64,000 nucleotides of DNA from Falsiroseomonas sp041690465 (GCF_041690465.1 NZ_JAWLHG010000020.1:33014-97013), one strand, 5' to 3'; counted from the stretch's first letter, positions 1 through 8,987 are shown. The notes: generated by a model from the letters alone, not told the origin. Made by a program: numbers and translations.

Positions 1-628
1 GCGTCGCGGCCAGGTCGGTGACCGCGCTGGTCGGCACGCCGGAGACGAAGAAATAGGCGTCAAGCTTGCCGTCGCGGATGGCGTTGGTGGATTCCGCCGG
101 CGAGAGGCGCTCCCGCGCCGCGAAGTCCTTCTCGCGATCCAGGCCGGCGGCCTCGATCACGCGGAAGGCGAAGAGCTCGGTCGCGGAGCCCGGCGCGCCG
201 GTGGAGACGCGCTTCCCCTTCAGGCCCTGGATGCTGTTGATCCCGGTCGCCTGCGTGGTCACCACCTGCATGCGGTTGGTGTAGAGCACGGCGATGGCGC
301 GCGCCGGCACCTTGCGGCCGCGGAAGGGGCCGGCGCCGCTGATCGCGTCCACCGCCGCATCCACCTGGCCGAACAGCATGCCGACGCGCCCGGCGCCGAG
401 CAGCTGGAAATTGGCGACCGAGCCGCCGGTGACTTCGGCGGTCGCGCTCATCCCGGGAATCCCGCGGGACAGGAAGTTCGCCAGCGCCCCGCCGAGCGGG
501 TAATAGACGCCGCCCGTGGTGCCGGTGGCGATGGACATCTGCTGCGCGGCCTGCGCATGGGCGAGGCCCGGCAGGGCCAAGGCGGCGGCGCCGAGGCCGA
601 GCGCACGGCGCCCGATGGTGATGGTCAT
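1..628 (-). CDS. TAXI family TRAP transporter solute-binding subunit (3' end outside window)
   Basis: Periplasmic solute-binding protein of a TAXI-type TRAP transporter; substrate unknown. The visible 209 residues begin with a Tat-like signal (MTITIGRRALGLGAAALALP) ending in AHAQA. The family motif follows at the start of the mature part (IATGTTGGVYYPLGGALANF), with the later NSIQGLKGKRVSTGAPGS block typical of NMT1/TAXI proteins. The ATG at 628 has a good Shine-Dalgarno (GGGAGGATC) upstream. The C-terminus runs off the window edge. It diverges from the CBS-BON gene. The second TAXI protein at 55.7-56.7 kb is a distant paralogue. Family assignment is firm; no permease gene is visible to suggest the ligand. 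Confidence 0.9.
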   Translation of the reverse strand, partial: MTITIGRRALGLGAAALALPGLAHAQAAQQMSIATGTTGGVYYPLGGALANFLSRGIPGMSATAEVTGGSVANFQLLGAGRVGMLFGQVDAAVDAISGAGPFRGRKVPARAIAVLYTNRMQVVTTQATGINSIQGLKGKRVSTGAPGSATELFAFRVIEAAGLDREKDFAARERLSPAESTNAIRDGKLDAYFFVSGVPTSAVTDLAAT

Positions 629-698
629 GGATCAGATCCTCCCGTGTTGAGTGGGGCCAGGAATACAGGCCCCTCCCCACGTGTCAAACCTCCGGCAG

Positions 699-712
699 TT
701 GACCTGCGTCAA
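699..712 (+). promoter_or_regulatory. FNR/FixK-like operator with class II promoter geometry
   Basis: TTGACCTGCGTCAA is a perfect inverted repeat (TTGAC-N4-GTCAA) of the type bound by CRP/FNR-family regulators such as FNR, FixK, Anr and Dnr. Its centre (705.5) lies 41.5 bases before a start point at about 747 predicted from a TACCAT -10 hexamer at 735-740. That is the spacing expected for class II activation. It sits between the divergent TAXI and CBS-BON genes and points at the CBS-BON gene. The regulator itself is not in this window. Confidence 0.6.
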
Positions 713-776
713 GGTTGGGCTGACCGGCCGGGCCTACCATGCTGTCATTGTGCATGCCCGGAGAGGGAGTGTTCCG

Positions 777-1475
777 ATGACCAGCCTGAGAGCCCGCGAC
801 CTGATGACCGTCGATGTCGTGACGGTGCCGCCCGAGACGCCGGTGATGGCGATGGCGCGCCTGCTGGCCGACCGCGGCATCTCCGCCGTGCCGGTGGTGG
901 ACGGCACGGGCAAGGTGCTCGGCATCGTGACCGAGGCCGACCTGATCCGCCGCCTGGCGGGCGAGGTGGACCGGCCGGCCGGCTTCCTGTCCAGCCTGTT
1001 CTCCGACCAGCAGCGCGAGGCCGAGCGCTATGCGCGCACCCATGGCGTGACCGCGCGCGACGTGATGACGCCCGATGTCGTGGCGGTGGAGCCCGACATC
1101 CTGGCCTCCGAGGTCGCGCATCTGATGGAGGAACGCGGCATCCGCCGCGTGGTGGTGACCGAGGGGGGGCGGCTGAAGGGCATCGTCTCGCGCGCCGACC
1201 TGCTGCGCGCGCTGGTGACGCCGCCGCCTGAGGGTGGCGAATACCCGGATGAGCGCATCCGCCGCGCGGTGATGGCGGCGATGAAGAAGGAGCCCTGGGC
1301 GGACACCTTCTACACCATGCTGGACGTGAAGGACGGCGTGGTGGAGTTCAACGGCTTCAGCCGCAGCGCCGCGGTGCAGCGCGGCCTGCGCGTGCTGGCC
1401 GAGAACGTCCCCGGCGTGAAGGGCGTGGTGGACAACACCCGCCCCATGCCGGCTTATCTGTTTGCGTCGACGTAG
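777..1475 (+). CDS. CBS-domain pair protein with C-terminal BON domain
   Basis: A 232-residue cytoplasmic protein with two CBS modules (about residues 5-62, LMTVDVVTVPPETPVMAMAR, and 90-147, DVMTPDVVAVEPD) that form an adenosine-nucleotide-sensing Bateman pair. A BON domain follows (about 157-225, ending in VLAENVPGVKGVVDNTRP). Such CBS-BON proteins are usually stress or energy sensors of unknown target. The ATG at 777 was chosen because GAGAGGGAG lies 7 bases upstream; the frame stays open further upstream but without CBS sequence. The FNR-like box at 699-712 suggests low-oxygen induction. The last codons and the stop lie inside a perfect 16-bp inverted repeat. Confidence 0.92.
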   Translation: MTSLRARDLMTVDVVTVPPETPVMAMARLLADRGISAVPVVDGTGKVLGIVTEADLIRRLAGEVDRPAGFLSSLFSDQQREAERYARTHGVTARDVMTPDVVAVEPDILASEVAHLMEERGIRRVVVTEGGRLKGIVSRADLLRALVTPPPEGGEYPDERIRRAVMAAMKKEPWADTFYTMLDVKDGVVEFNGFSRSAAVQRGLRVLAENVPGVKGVVDNTRPMPAYLFAST

Positions 1476-1495
1476 TCGCCGCAAACAGATAAGCC
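1451..1495 (+). terminator. Perfect 16-bp inverted repeat spanning the stop codon
   Basis: GGCTTATCTGTTTGCG (1451-1466) pairs exactly with CGCAAACAGATAAGCC (1480-1495). The 13-base loop contains the CBS-BON stop codon TAG (1473-1475). A TGTTTT run follows at once, as in an intrinsic terminator. The stem is unusually AT-rich for this genome. Confidence 0.6.
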
Positions 1496-1612
1496 TGTTT
1501 TGAGCCCTCAGACGCCGGGCGGCGGCCCCGCCGCCTTGGCTTCGCCGCATAAGCGGCGGGCCGCGTTCGCGGCCTCGGCCCGCTGAGCGGGCCGCCCGCA
1601 CTGATTGAATTG
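1496..1612 (+). repeat. Hairpin-string 3' element, copy 1
   Basis: First of four related intergenic elements. The head GCCCTCAGACGCCGGGCGGC (1504-1523) is identical, as reverse complement, to 41884-41903. CCTTGGCTT (from about 1533) is also shared with that copy. It is followed by compact hairpins: CGCCGC-ATAA-GCGGCG, GGCCGCG-TT-CGCGGCC and GGCCCGC-TGA-GCGGGCC. It lies just after the CBS-BON stop and before the convergent MFS gene. No open reading frame with protein-like content is present. Confidence 0.6.
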
Positions 1613-1619
1613 CGCAGCC

Positions 1620-2864
1620 TCAGTTCCGATCCTTCACGGTCGTCAGGATCAGCGCGCCGATCGCCAGGAAGACCAGCACCGTCGCCATGCCCAGGCGCTG
1701 GCTCTCGGTGATCGCCGTCACCGCTGCCAGCGCGGCCGGGCCGAGGAAGCCGGTGACGCGGCCCGAGAGGGCGAACAGGCCGAACCAGGCCGCGGTCTCG
1801 CCCTCCGGCGCCAGCCGCGCCATGAAGGCGCGGCTCGCCGCCTGCGCCGGGCCGAAGAACATCCCGAGCGACAAGGCCAGGATCCAGAACCAGGTCACGC
1901 TGTCCGTCGTCAGCAGCGGCACGCCGATGATCACGATCGCGCCCAGCGCCAGCAGCACCATCCGGCGCGAGCCGAGCCGGTCCTCCACCAGCGCAAAGCC
2001 GGCGGCGCCGAGCCCGGCGGTGACGTTCATGGCGATGCCGAACAGCAGCACCTGCTCGATGCCCATGCCGAACACGCCGGCGGCATAGATCGCGCCGAAG
2101 GCGAACAGTGTGTTGAGGCCATCGGTGTAGAACAGCCGCGCGACCAGGAAGCGCAGCAGCGCCGGCTGCTGCGGCAGGCCGCGCAGCACGGCGCGGATCT
2201 CGGCCAGCCCCTGCGCCGCGGCCTCGCCCCAGCGGGGCTTGCGCCCCGGCGGATCCGGCAGCGCCAGCAGCACCGGCCAGGAGAACAGCAGCAGCCAAGC
2301 GGCAACCAGCAGTGCGGTCGCGCGCACATGCTCCGCCGATCCGCGATCGAGCCCGAGCGGCGAGGGATCCGGCTGCACCAGCACCGCCAGCGCGACGCCG
2401 AGGCACGCCAGCCCGCCGGCATAGCCGAGCCCCCAGGCCAGCCCGGAGACGCGCCCCAGCCGCTCCCGCGGCGCCACCTGCGGCAGCATGGAATTGTAGA
2501 ACACCGAGCCGACCTCGAAACCGATGGTCGCGATGCCGACGCAGACCAGCGCATAGAGCGCGTAACCGGGCTCCGGCTTCGCGAACCACACCGCGGCGGT
2601 GGCCAGCGCGGTCAGCAGGGTGGCCATCGCCAGCATTGCCCGCCGCCTGCCGCCCGCATCGGCGATCGCGCCGAGCACCGGCGAGACCGCGGCGATGCAC
2701 AAGCCCGCCGTCGCCTGCATCCAGCCCCATTGCGCCTGTCCCGTCGCCGGATCTGGGGCGATCCCTTGGGCGAAATAGGCGGCGATGACGAAGGTGGAGA
2801 CGACGGTGGGGAAGGCGCTGTTGGCCCAGTCGTAGAAGGCCCAGGCCCAAGCCTTGCGGGTCAT
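1620..2864 (-). CDS. MFS transporter, UMF1/Atg22-like
   Basis: A 414-residue inner-membrane protein with about 11-12 hydrophobic helices. The N-terminus WAFYDWANSAFPTVVSTF is the signature of the UMF1 (Atg22-like) branch of the major facilitator superfamily, followed by the loop 2-3 motif GAIADAGGRRR. These proteins are thought to export small metabolites; the substrate is unknown. It lies 79 bases downstream of the NAD-glutamate dehydrogenase gene on the same strand, so co-transcription is possible. A palindrome, CCGTGAT-G-ATCACGG (2877-2891), lies 12 bases before the start codon and could be an operator. The 3' end converges on the CBS-BON gene across hairpin-string element 1. Confidence 0.88.
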   Translation of the reverse strand: MTRKAWAWAFYDWANSAFPTVVSTFVIAAYFAQGIAPDPATGQAQWGWMQATAGLCIAAVSPVLGAIADAGGRRRAMLAMATLLTALATAAVWFAKPEPGYALYALVCVGIATIGFEVGSVFYNSMLPQVAPRERLGRVSGLAWGLGYAGGLACLGVALAVLVQPDPSPLGLDRGSAEHVRATALLVAAWLLLFSWPVLLALPDPPGRKPRWGEAAAQGLAEIRAVLRGLPQQPALLRFLVARLFYTDGLNTLFAFGAIYAAGVFGMGIEQVLLFGIAMNVTAGLGAAGFALVEDRLGSRRMVLLALGAIVIIGVPLLTTDSVTWFWILALSLGMFFGPAQAASRAFMARLAPEGETAAWFGLFALSGRVTGFLGPAALAAVTAITESQRLGMATVLVFLAIGALILTTVKDRN

Positions 2865-2943
2865 GCGGGGGGAGATCCGTGATGATCACGGTGGTTTCCC
2901 CCACCCAGCCCAGCCAGCGCAAGCGCGGGGGAGGGCGTCCCCG

Positions 2944-5900
2944 CTACCCCAACCCTGCCAGCGCCCGCGCCGCCACGCCGATCGCCACCAGGTCGCCCGC
3001 CGCCGCCGCCTCCCGCGCCAGCCGCGCCGCCTCGGCCGCCGCGGCGGCATCCGGCGCCGCACCCGAGAGCCGCCCCGCCGCCAGCCGCGCCTGCAGCCGG
3101 GCGAGGTCGGCCAGCGCCTCCGCCTTCGCCCGCGCGGCGAAGCGCCCCGGCGCGCGGGCCGCCTCGGCCGCGCCGCGCAGCGCCTCCAGCGCAAAGGCCT
3201 CGCCGACCGCGGACCAGGCGGTGGCAGCCTCCAGCGGCGCGACGCCGGCCTCCGCCGCCAGCCGCACCACCGCCGGCGCCGCCGCCAGCCCGGGCGTTGC
3301 CGCCAGCAGCGCCACGTGCTCCGGCACGCCGGCCTGCATCAGCGCCGTTGCCTCCGCACCCGGATGCGCGGCGCCGGCCAGCGCGGCGAAACCGGGCGCC
3401 AGCCGGTCGCGCGCAGCGCCAAGCTCGCCCACGGCATCGAGCAGCCCGCGCGCCGTGCCCTCCTGCAGGCGCCGCAACCCGAGCAGCGCGACCAGGCGCT
3501 GCGCCGCCGGCGCGGGCGCGGCATCGGCCTCCGCCGCGGCGGCCTCGAGGCCGAACAAGGCATCGGCCAGCCAGGCGGCGCGCGCCACCGCGACAGGATC
3601 GCCTGCAGGCCCCGCCAGCCGCGCCAGCCCCGCCACGCCCAGCCGGTTCGCCACCGCATTCGCCAGCAGCATCGCCACCAGCTCGCGCCGCAGCCGATGG
3701 CGCGGGATCAACGCGGCAAACCGCTCGCGCAGCGCGGAGGGGAAATAGGCGACCAGCAGCGGCGCCAGTACCGGGTCGTCGAGCAGCGCGCTGCCCTCGA
3801 CCGCGTCGGTCAGCCACAGCTTGGCGAAAGGCAGCAGCGCCGCGATCTCCGGCCGCGTCAGACCCTCCCCCGCGGCGGCGCGCGCGCGGATCGCCGCCTC
3901 GTCGGGCAGGCCGGCCACCGCGCGGTCGAGCAGCCCCTCCGCCTCCAGCCGCGTCATCAGCGCGGCATGGGCGGCGATGTCCTCCGTCGCGCGCAGCGCC
4001 TCCAGGCTGACGGCGAGCGATTGCGCGTGGTTGTCGGCCAGCACGAGTGCGGCGACCTCGTCGGTCATCTGCGCCAGCAGCTCGTCGCGCTGGCGGCGGG
4101 TCAGCGTGCCCTCGCGCTCCGCCTCGGCGAGCAGGATCTTGATGTTCACCTCGTGGTCGGAGGTGGATACGCCCGCGCTGTTGTCGAGCGCGTCGGTGTT
4201 CAGCCGCACGCCGACGCCCTCCGCACCCAGCCGCGCCGCCTCGATGCGGCCGGCCTGCGTCACGCCGAGATTGGCGCCCTCGCCGATCACCTTCGCGCGC
4301 ACCTCGCGCCCATCCACGCGGATCGCGTCGTTGGCGCGGTCGCCGGCCTCGGCCTGGGTCTCCGTGCTCGCCTTCACATAGGTGCCGATGCCGCCGAAAT
4401 AGAGCAGGTCCACCGGCAGCTTCAGGATGGCGCGCATGATCGCCGCCGGCTCCGCGCGCTCGCTCTCGATGCCGAGCAGCGCGCGCGCCTGCTGGTTGAG
4501 CGGCAGCGTCTTCGCATTGCGCGGCAGCACCGCGCCGCCCGGCGAGAGCAGCCGCGCATCGTAGTCGGCCCAGGAGGACCGCGGCAGCCGGAACAGCCGC
4601 TCGCGCTCGGCGTAGGAGAGCTCGGGGTCCGGATCGGGGTCGAGGAAGATGTGGCGGTGGTCGAAGGCCGCGACGAGCTTCGTCTTCCGCGACACCAGAA
4701 GCCCGTTGCCGAACACGTCGCCGCTCATGTCGCCGACGCCGGCGCAGGTGAAGGACGCTTCCTGCACGCCGTGGCCGAGCGCTTCCTGGAAGTGGCGGTC
4801 GATCATCACCCAAGCGCCGCGCGCGGTGATCGCCATGCCCTTGTGGTCGTAGCCCGCGCTGCCACCGCTGGCGAAGGCATCGTCGAGCCAGAAGTTGTAC
4901 TCGGCGGAGAGCCCGTTGGCGATGTCGGAGAAGGTGGCGGTGCCCTTGTCGGCCGCGGCGACGATGTAGGGATCGTCGCCGTCGCGCCGGACGATGTTCT
5001 CCCGCGTGACGATGCGCTCGCCCTCGATGTTGTCGGCGAGGTCGAGCATGCCGCGCACCAGCGTGCGGTAGCAGGCGATGCCTTCGGCCATGAAGGCCTC
5101 GCGGTCGGTCGCCGGCGGCGCGTGCTTCAGGATGAAGCCGCCCTTTGCGCCCGTCGGCACGATGACGACGTTCTTCAGCCGCTGCGCCTTCATCAGGCCG
5201 AGGATCTCGGTGCGGAAATCCTCGCGCCGGTCCGACCAGCGGATGCCCCCCCGCGCGACGGCGCCGGCGCGCAGATGCGTGCCTTCCATGCGCGGCGAAT
5301 GCACGAAGATCTCCCGCCAGGGCCGCGGTTGCGGCATGTCGCCGGCGCGCGCGCTGTCCAGCTTGAAGGCCAGGTAGTCCTTCCGCTGGAAGAAGTTGGT
5401 GCGCAGCATCGCATCCAGCAGCGTGCGCAGCCGCGTCAGGATGCGGTCGTGGTCGGGGCTGGCGATGCTGTCCAGCAGCGCGCGCCAGGACTCGTCCAGC
5501 ACCGCCTCGTCGCGGTCGGCGATCATCGGGTCGAAGCGGCGGTGGAACAGGTCCACCAGGATGCGTGCCGCGGCGGGGTTGGCGGCCAGCGCCGCCTCCG
5601 CGCTCTCCTGCGCAAAGCCGAAGCCGACCTGTTTCAGCCAGCGGAACATCGCGCGCAGCAGCCAGCATTCGCGCCAGTCGAGGCCCGCACGGAGGACCAG
5701 GCGGTTGAAGCCGTCGGCCTCCGCGCGGCCGTCCTGCAGCGCGGCCAGCGCATCCAGGAGATGGGCGAAGCGCGCCTCCTCGCAGGGCACCGCGGCCTGC
5801 AGGGTGAAGATGTGCAGCACCACCGGCGGCAGCCCGGCGGGCGAGAGCCGGTGCGGCACCTCCTCGGTCGCACGCAGGTCGAGGCTGCCGAACAGCGGCA

Positions 5901-7647
5901 GCGCATCGGCCAGCGGCAGCGGCCCGCCCGGTTGCGCCAGCCGCAGCCGCAGCGTGCGCGCATCCGCCCCCGCCGGGCGCGACAGCGCGGTGGCCGCATA
6001 GCCGCCTTCCGCCGCGCGGCGCGCCAGCAGCAGGTCGGCGACACCTTGCGCCGCCGTCTCGTGGTCGCGGTAGGCGCGCGGGAAGGCCTCCCGCCAGGTG
6101 GCGAGCAGCGGCGCGGCGGCGGATTCGCCGAGCTCATCGGCCAGCGCCTCGTCCAGCCTTTCGCGGAAGCCGCGCGCGGCCTGCACCAGCGCCGCTTCCA
6201 GCGCGTCGTCCTCCACCTGCGGCAGCGCGCCCGGCGTGGTGCCGATCACGTAGTGGATGCGCGCGAGCGGCGCGTCGCCGAGCGTGGTGTAGAAGGCCGA
6301 GAGCCGCCCATTGAACGCTTGCGCGATCAGCCCGCCGATGCGCTCGCGCATCGCGGTGTCGAAGGTGTCGCGCGGCAGCCAGGCGATGGCGGAGACGAAG
6401 CGCTCGAACGGGTCGCGCCGCAGCACCAGCGCCGCGCGCGGCCGGATGGAGAGATCCAGCGCGCGCAGGCAGCCGGCCAGGATCGCGCCTTCCGGCGCCT
6501 GGAACAGCTCGTCGCGCGGCCAGGTGTCGAGGATGTTGCGCAGCGCGCGGCCGTCATGGGTGTCGGGGTCCACGCCGGCGCGCGCCAGGATGCGCAGCAC
6601 CTTCTCGCGCAGCAGCGGGATGGAGCGCGGGTTGCGGTTGTAGGCGGCCGCGGCGAACAGCCCGAGGAAGATCCGCCCGCCGATGGTCCGCCCCTCGGCA
6701 TCGCGGATGCGCGTCAGCACCACATCGGCATGCTGCGGGCGGTGGACGGTGGCGCGCATGTTCGCCTTCGCCACGCTCACCGGACCGAGCCGCGCGAGGT
6801 TCTCGCGCACCGGCGCCGGCAGGTTCGGCAGATGGCGCAGCACGTCGAACACCGAAAGCCTGGGGTCGCGCAGCAGGCCGAGATCCTCCTCCGCCGCGAC
6901 GGTCGCGGTGCCGTCCTCGTGCAGACTGATCCGCCGGTGGCCGAGCAGCACGAAGTTCTCCTCCGCCATCCAGCGCAGGAACTGCGCCGCCTCCTCCTCC
7001 GCAACTTCCGCCTCGGCCTCGCGCAGCCGGGCGACCATCGGTTCGAAGTCGGTCACCGCCAGGCGCACATCGGCCATGGCGCGCATCAGCGCCGCATGCA
7101 GCGCAGCCCAGTCCTCGGTGTCCGGCGCGGGCGCCCCGGCGCCCAGCGTCACCGCCGCGCCGGGGGCCAGCGTGATGCGCATCACGCTCTCCCGGAGTCT
7201 CGCGCCCTCCTCGATCGCGACCAGCCTGCCCTCGGCGTCGCGCCGCACCGGCATGATGGGGTGCAGCAGCTGGCGCACGGTGCGGCCGCGCAGCGCCAGC
7301 GCGGCCAGCGCGCTGTCAACCAGGAAGGGCATGTCCTCGGTGACGATTTCGACCACCGGATGCGGGCCGCGGCCGGGGCCGGGGGGCAGCACGCGCAGCC
7401 TCGCCTCGCGCGGGCGGCGGGTTTCGGCGAAGGCGAAGAGACTGGCGGCGGCTTCGGCGAGCGCCTCCGGCGGGGTGGCGGCCAGCTCGGGGGTCGGCAC
7501 GGCAGCGAACAGGCGGCGCAGGAAGGCGGCGGCCAGGTCCGGCAAGGCCGGGGCGGCGCGCTGCAGCGCGGCCTCGGCCGCGGCCAGCACGCCCGGGCGG
7601 ACGCCATCCTCCGCCTGGCGCGGCTCGGGCGTGGGTACGTCGTTCAT
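2944..7647 (-). CDS. NAD-specific glutamate dehydrogenase, 180-kDa class
   Basis: Oxidative deamination of L-glutamate to 2-oxoglutarate and ammonia with NAD+, in the cytoplasm. The 1567-residue protein matches the L_180 class (about 1600 residues). It has a long N-terminal regulatory half with ACT-like segments, and a central catalytic domain with GAKGGFILKHAPP; the catalytic-type Lys is near residue 835, preceded by RGGIRWSDRREDFRTEILGL. A long C-terminal helical part follows. The ATG at 7647 has GGGAGGAG upstream; an in-frame start 20 codons earlier lacks one. It is divergent from the first JmjC gene. High GC makes the opposite strand look open throughout, but only this frame gives the family sequence. 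Confidence 0.96.
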   Translation of the reverse strand: MNDVPTPEPRQAEDGVRPGVLAAAEAALQRAAPALPDLAAAFLRRLFAAVPTPELAATPPEALAEAAASLFAFAETRRPREARLRVLPPGPGRGPHPVVEIVTEDMPFLVDSALAALALRGRTVRQLLHPIMPVRRDAEGRLVAIEEGARLRESVMRITLAPGAAVTLGAGAPAPDTEDWAALHAALMRAMADVRLAVTDFEPMVARLREAEAEVAEEEAAQFLRWMAEENFVLLGHRRISLHEDGTATVAAEEDLGLLRDPRLSVFDVLRHLPNLPAPVRENLARLGPVSVAKANMRATVHRPQHADVVLTRIRDAEGRTIGGRIFLGLFAAAAYNRNPRSIPLLREKVLRILARAGVDPDTHDGRALRNILDTWPRDELFQAPEGAILAGCLRALDLSIRPRAALVLRRDPFERFVSAIAWLPRDTFDTAMRERIGGLIAQAFNGRLSAFYTTLGDAPLARIHYVIGTTPGALPQVEDDALEAALVQAARGFRERLDEALADELGESAAAPLLATWREAFPRAYRDHETAAQGVADLLLARRAAEGGYAATALSRPAGADARTLRLRLAQPGGPLPLADALPLFGSLDLRATEEVPHRLSPAGLPPVVLHIFTLQAAVPCEEARFAHLLDALAALQDGRAEADGFNRLVLRAGLDWRECWLLRAMFRWLKQVGFGFAQESAEAALAANPAAARILVDLFHRRFDPMIADRDEAVLDESWRALLDSIASPDHDRILTRLRTLLDAMLRTNFFQRKDYLAFKLDSARAGDMPQPRPWREIFVHSPRMEGTHLRAGAVARGGIRWSDRREDFRTEILGLMKAQRLKNVVIVPTGAKGGFILKHAPPATDREAFMAEGIACYRTLVRGMLDLADNIEGERIVTRENIVRRDGDDPYIVAAADKGTATFSDIANGLSAEYNFWLDDAFASGGSAGYDHKGMAITARGAWVMIDRHFQEALGHGVQEASFTCAGVGDMSGDVFGNGLLVSRKTKLVAAFDHRHIFLDPDPDPELSYAERERLFRLPRSSWADYDARLLSPGGAVLPRNAKTLPLNQQARALLGIESERAEPAAIMRAILKLPVDLLYFGGIGTYVKASTETQAEAGDRANDAIRVDGREVRAKVIGEGANLGVTQAGRIEAARLGAEGVGVRLNTDALDNSAGVSTSDHEVNIKILLAEAEREGTLTRRQRDELLAQMTDEVAALVLADNHAQSLAVSLEALRATEDIAAHAALMTRLEAEGLLDRAVAGLPDEAAIRARAAAGEGLTRPEIAALLPFAKLWLTDAVEGSALLDDPVLAPLLVAYFPSALRERFAALIPRHRLRRELVAMLLANAVANRLGVAGLARLAGPAGDPVAVARAAWLADALFGLEAAAAEADAAPAPAAQRLVALLGLRRLQEGTARGLLDAVGELGAARDRLAPGFAALAGAAHPGAEATALMQAGVPEHVALLAATPGLAAAPAVVRLAAEAGVAPLEAATAWSAVGEAFALEALRGAAEAARAPGRFAARAKAEALADLARLQARLAAGRLSGAAPDAAAAAEAARLAREAAAAGDLVAIGVAARALAGLG

Positions 7648-7707
7648 CGTGGCGTCTCCTCCCGGGCAGGGTGCCGGCAAGGGGGGGAGGGCCGCAAGCA
7701 CCGGCAC

Positions 7708-7735
7708 GTGTCACGGTGGCGCGGGTGGTGATAAA
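7708..7735 (+). promoter_or_regulatory. Candidate promoter of the first JmjC gene
   Basis: GTGTCA (7708-7713) and GATAAA (7730-7735) are spaced by 16 bases. The -10 element ends 8 bases before the ATG at 7744, and no Shine-Dalgarno is seen, so transcription would give a nearly leaderless mRNA. The call rests on hexamer similarity only. Confidence 0.3.
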
Positions 7736-7743
7736 CAGCGGCC

Positions 7744-8967
7744 ATGATCGCCGATCTCGCCGCCCTGCTCGCCCCCGTCACCCCCGAGCAGTTCTTTGCC
7801 GACCACTTCGACAAGGCGCCGCTGCATGTCCGCGGCGACCCCGCCAAATTCGCGCAGGTGCTGTCCTGGCGGCAGATCAACCGCCTGCTCGACATGACGC
7901 ATATCTGGACCGGCACCTCGCTCAAGCTTGTGATGGACAGCCAGACCATTCCGCCGGAGCAGTTCTGCACCCGCGCCACCGGCCGCGACGGTGGCCCGGT
8001 GCTGCAGCCCGATGCGAAGCTGGTGCAGGGCTGGATCGCCAAGGGCGCCTCCGTCGTGATGAACGACGTGGACAGCCTGACGCCGGGCCTCGCCTCCGTC
8101 TCCAATGCGCTGGAGTCCGCCGGCCTCGGCAAGGCGCAGGCGAACGTCTACATCTCCTGGCAGAGCCACAAGGCCTTCCGCACGCATTACGACACCCACG
8201 ACGTCTGGGCCGTGCAGGTGGAGGGCGAGAAGGACTGGAACATCTGGGAAGGCCGCGCCGAGTGGCCGATCCCCCATCCCGCCTTCAAGGGCCAGCCGCA
8301 GGCGCATCACGACCAGGCGCGCGGCAAGCTGCGCGGTGTGGTGAAGATGAAGCCCGGCGACCTGCTGTATCTCCCGCGCGGCTGGTACCACGACGCCCTG
8401 GCGGAAGCCCCGGCCAGCGTCCATGTCGCCTATGGCGTGCACGCGCCGCTGGGCATGGATTTGATGAACATCCTGCTCGAACGGGTCCTCTACGAGGCCG
8501 AGTTCCGCAAGCCGCTGCCGCGGCAGGATGGTTCGGCGCCCGCGCGGTTCGCACTGACCCAGCGCGCCGGCCTGCTCGGCCAGAAGCTGGCCGAATTGTG
8601 CCGCGACCCGAAGGTGATGGAGGTGCTGGCGCAGTTCGTCGCCGGCTACCGCTTCAGCCGCGGCGGCTACGACGTGCTGGCGGCGCGCGGGATCGGCAGT
8701 TCGGGCGGGGAAGCGGGAACGGATGGCGCGGCGGCGTTCCGGGTGGTGGCGAATGGCGCGAAGCCGGTGCGGCGCGGCGCCGACTGGGTGGTGAAGGCCG
8801 CCTCCGGCACGCTGACGCTGACCCCGGTGGAGGCCGAGGCCGCGGCCTGGCTGCTGGCGCGGCCCGATGTCACGGCACCCGAGCTCGCCAGGGCGCATCC
8901 GGCCGTGCCGGCGGAGGCGCTGCTCGGCCGCCTCGCCGGCGCCGGGCTGCTCGTGCCAGCGGGATGA
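7744..8967 (+). CDS. JmjC/cupin Fe(II)/2-oxoglutarate oxygenase (YcfD/NO66-like), paralogue 1
   Basis: A 407-residue protein of the JmjC ribosomal-oxygenase-like family, which hydroxylates protein side chains (E. coli YcfD acts on an arginine of ribosomal protein L16). The iron triad is intact: H148 and D150 in THYDTHDVWAVQ and H216 in LYLPRGWYHDA. A winged-helix-like C-terminus follows (about 310-407). It is paralogous to the gene at 11771-12946; the two flank the SDxDPSD repeat genes. The stop codon overlaps a possible start (ATGA) of the OmpA-like gene. A ribosomal target is the default expectation; modification of the neighbouring repeat proteins is my inference. Confidence 0.88.
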   Translation: MIADLAALLAPVTPEQFFADHFDKAPLHVRGDPAKFAQVLSWRQINRLLDMTHIWTGTSLKLVMDSQTIPPEQFCTRATGRDGGPVLQPDAKLVQGWIAKGASVVMNDVDSLTPGLASVSNALESAGLGKAQANVYISWQSHKAFRTHYDTHDVWAVQVEGEKDWNIWEGRAEWPIPHPAFKGQPQAHHDQARGKLRGVVKMKPGDLLYLPRGWYHDALAEAPASVHVAYGVHAPLGMDLMNILLERVLYEAEFRKPLPRQDGSAPARFALTQRAGLLGQKLAELCRDPKVMEVLAQFVAGYRFSRGGYDVLAARGIGSSGGEAGTDGAAAFRVVANGAKPVRRGADWVVKAASGTLTLTPVEAEAAAWLLARPDVTAPELARAHPAVPAEALLGRLAGAGLLVPAG

Positions 8968-8987
8968 GTTTGGGGATGAGTTTCGGG

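Noticed and set aside
2854..7731. A 1625-codon plus-strand open frame
   Set aside because: It is antisense to NAD-glutamate dehydrogenase, Arg/Gln/His-rich and without any protein family pattern; an artefact of high GC.
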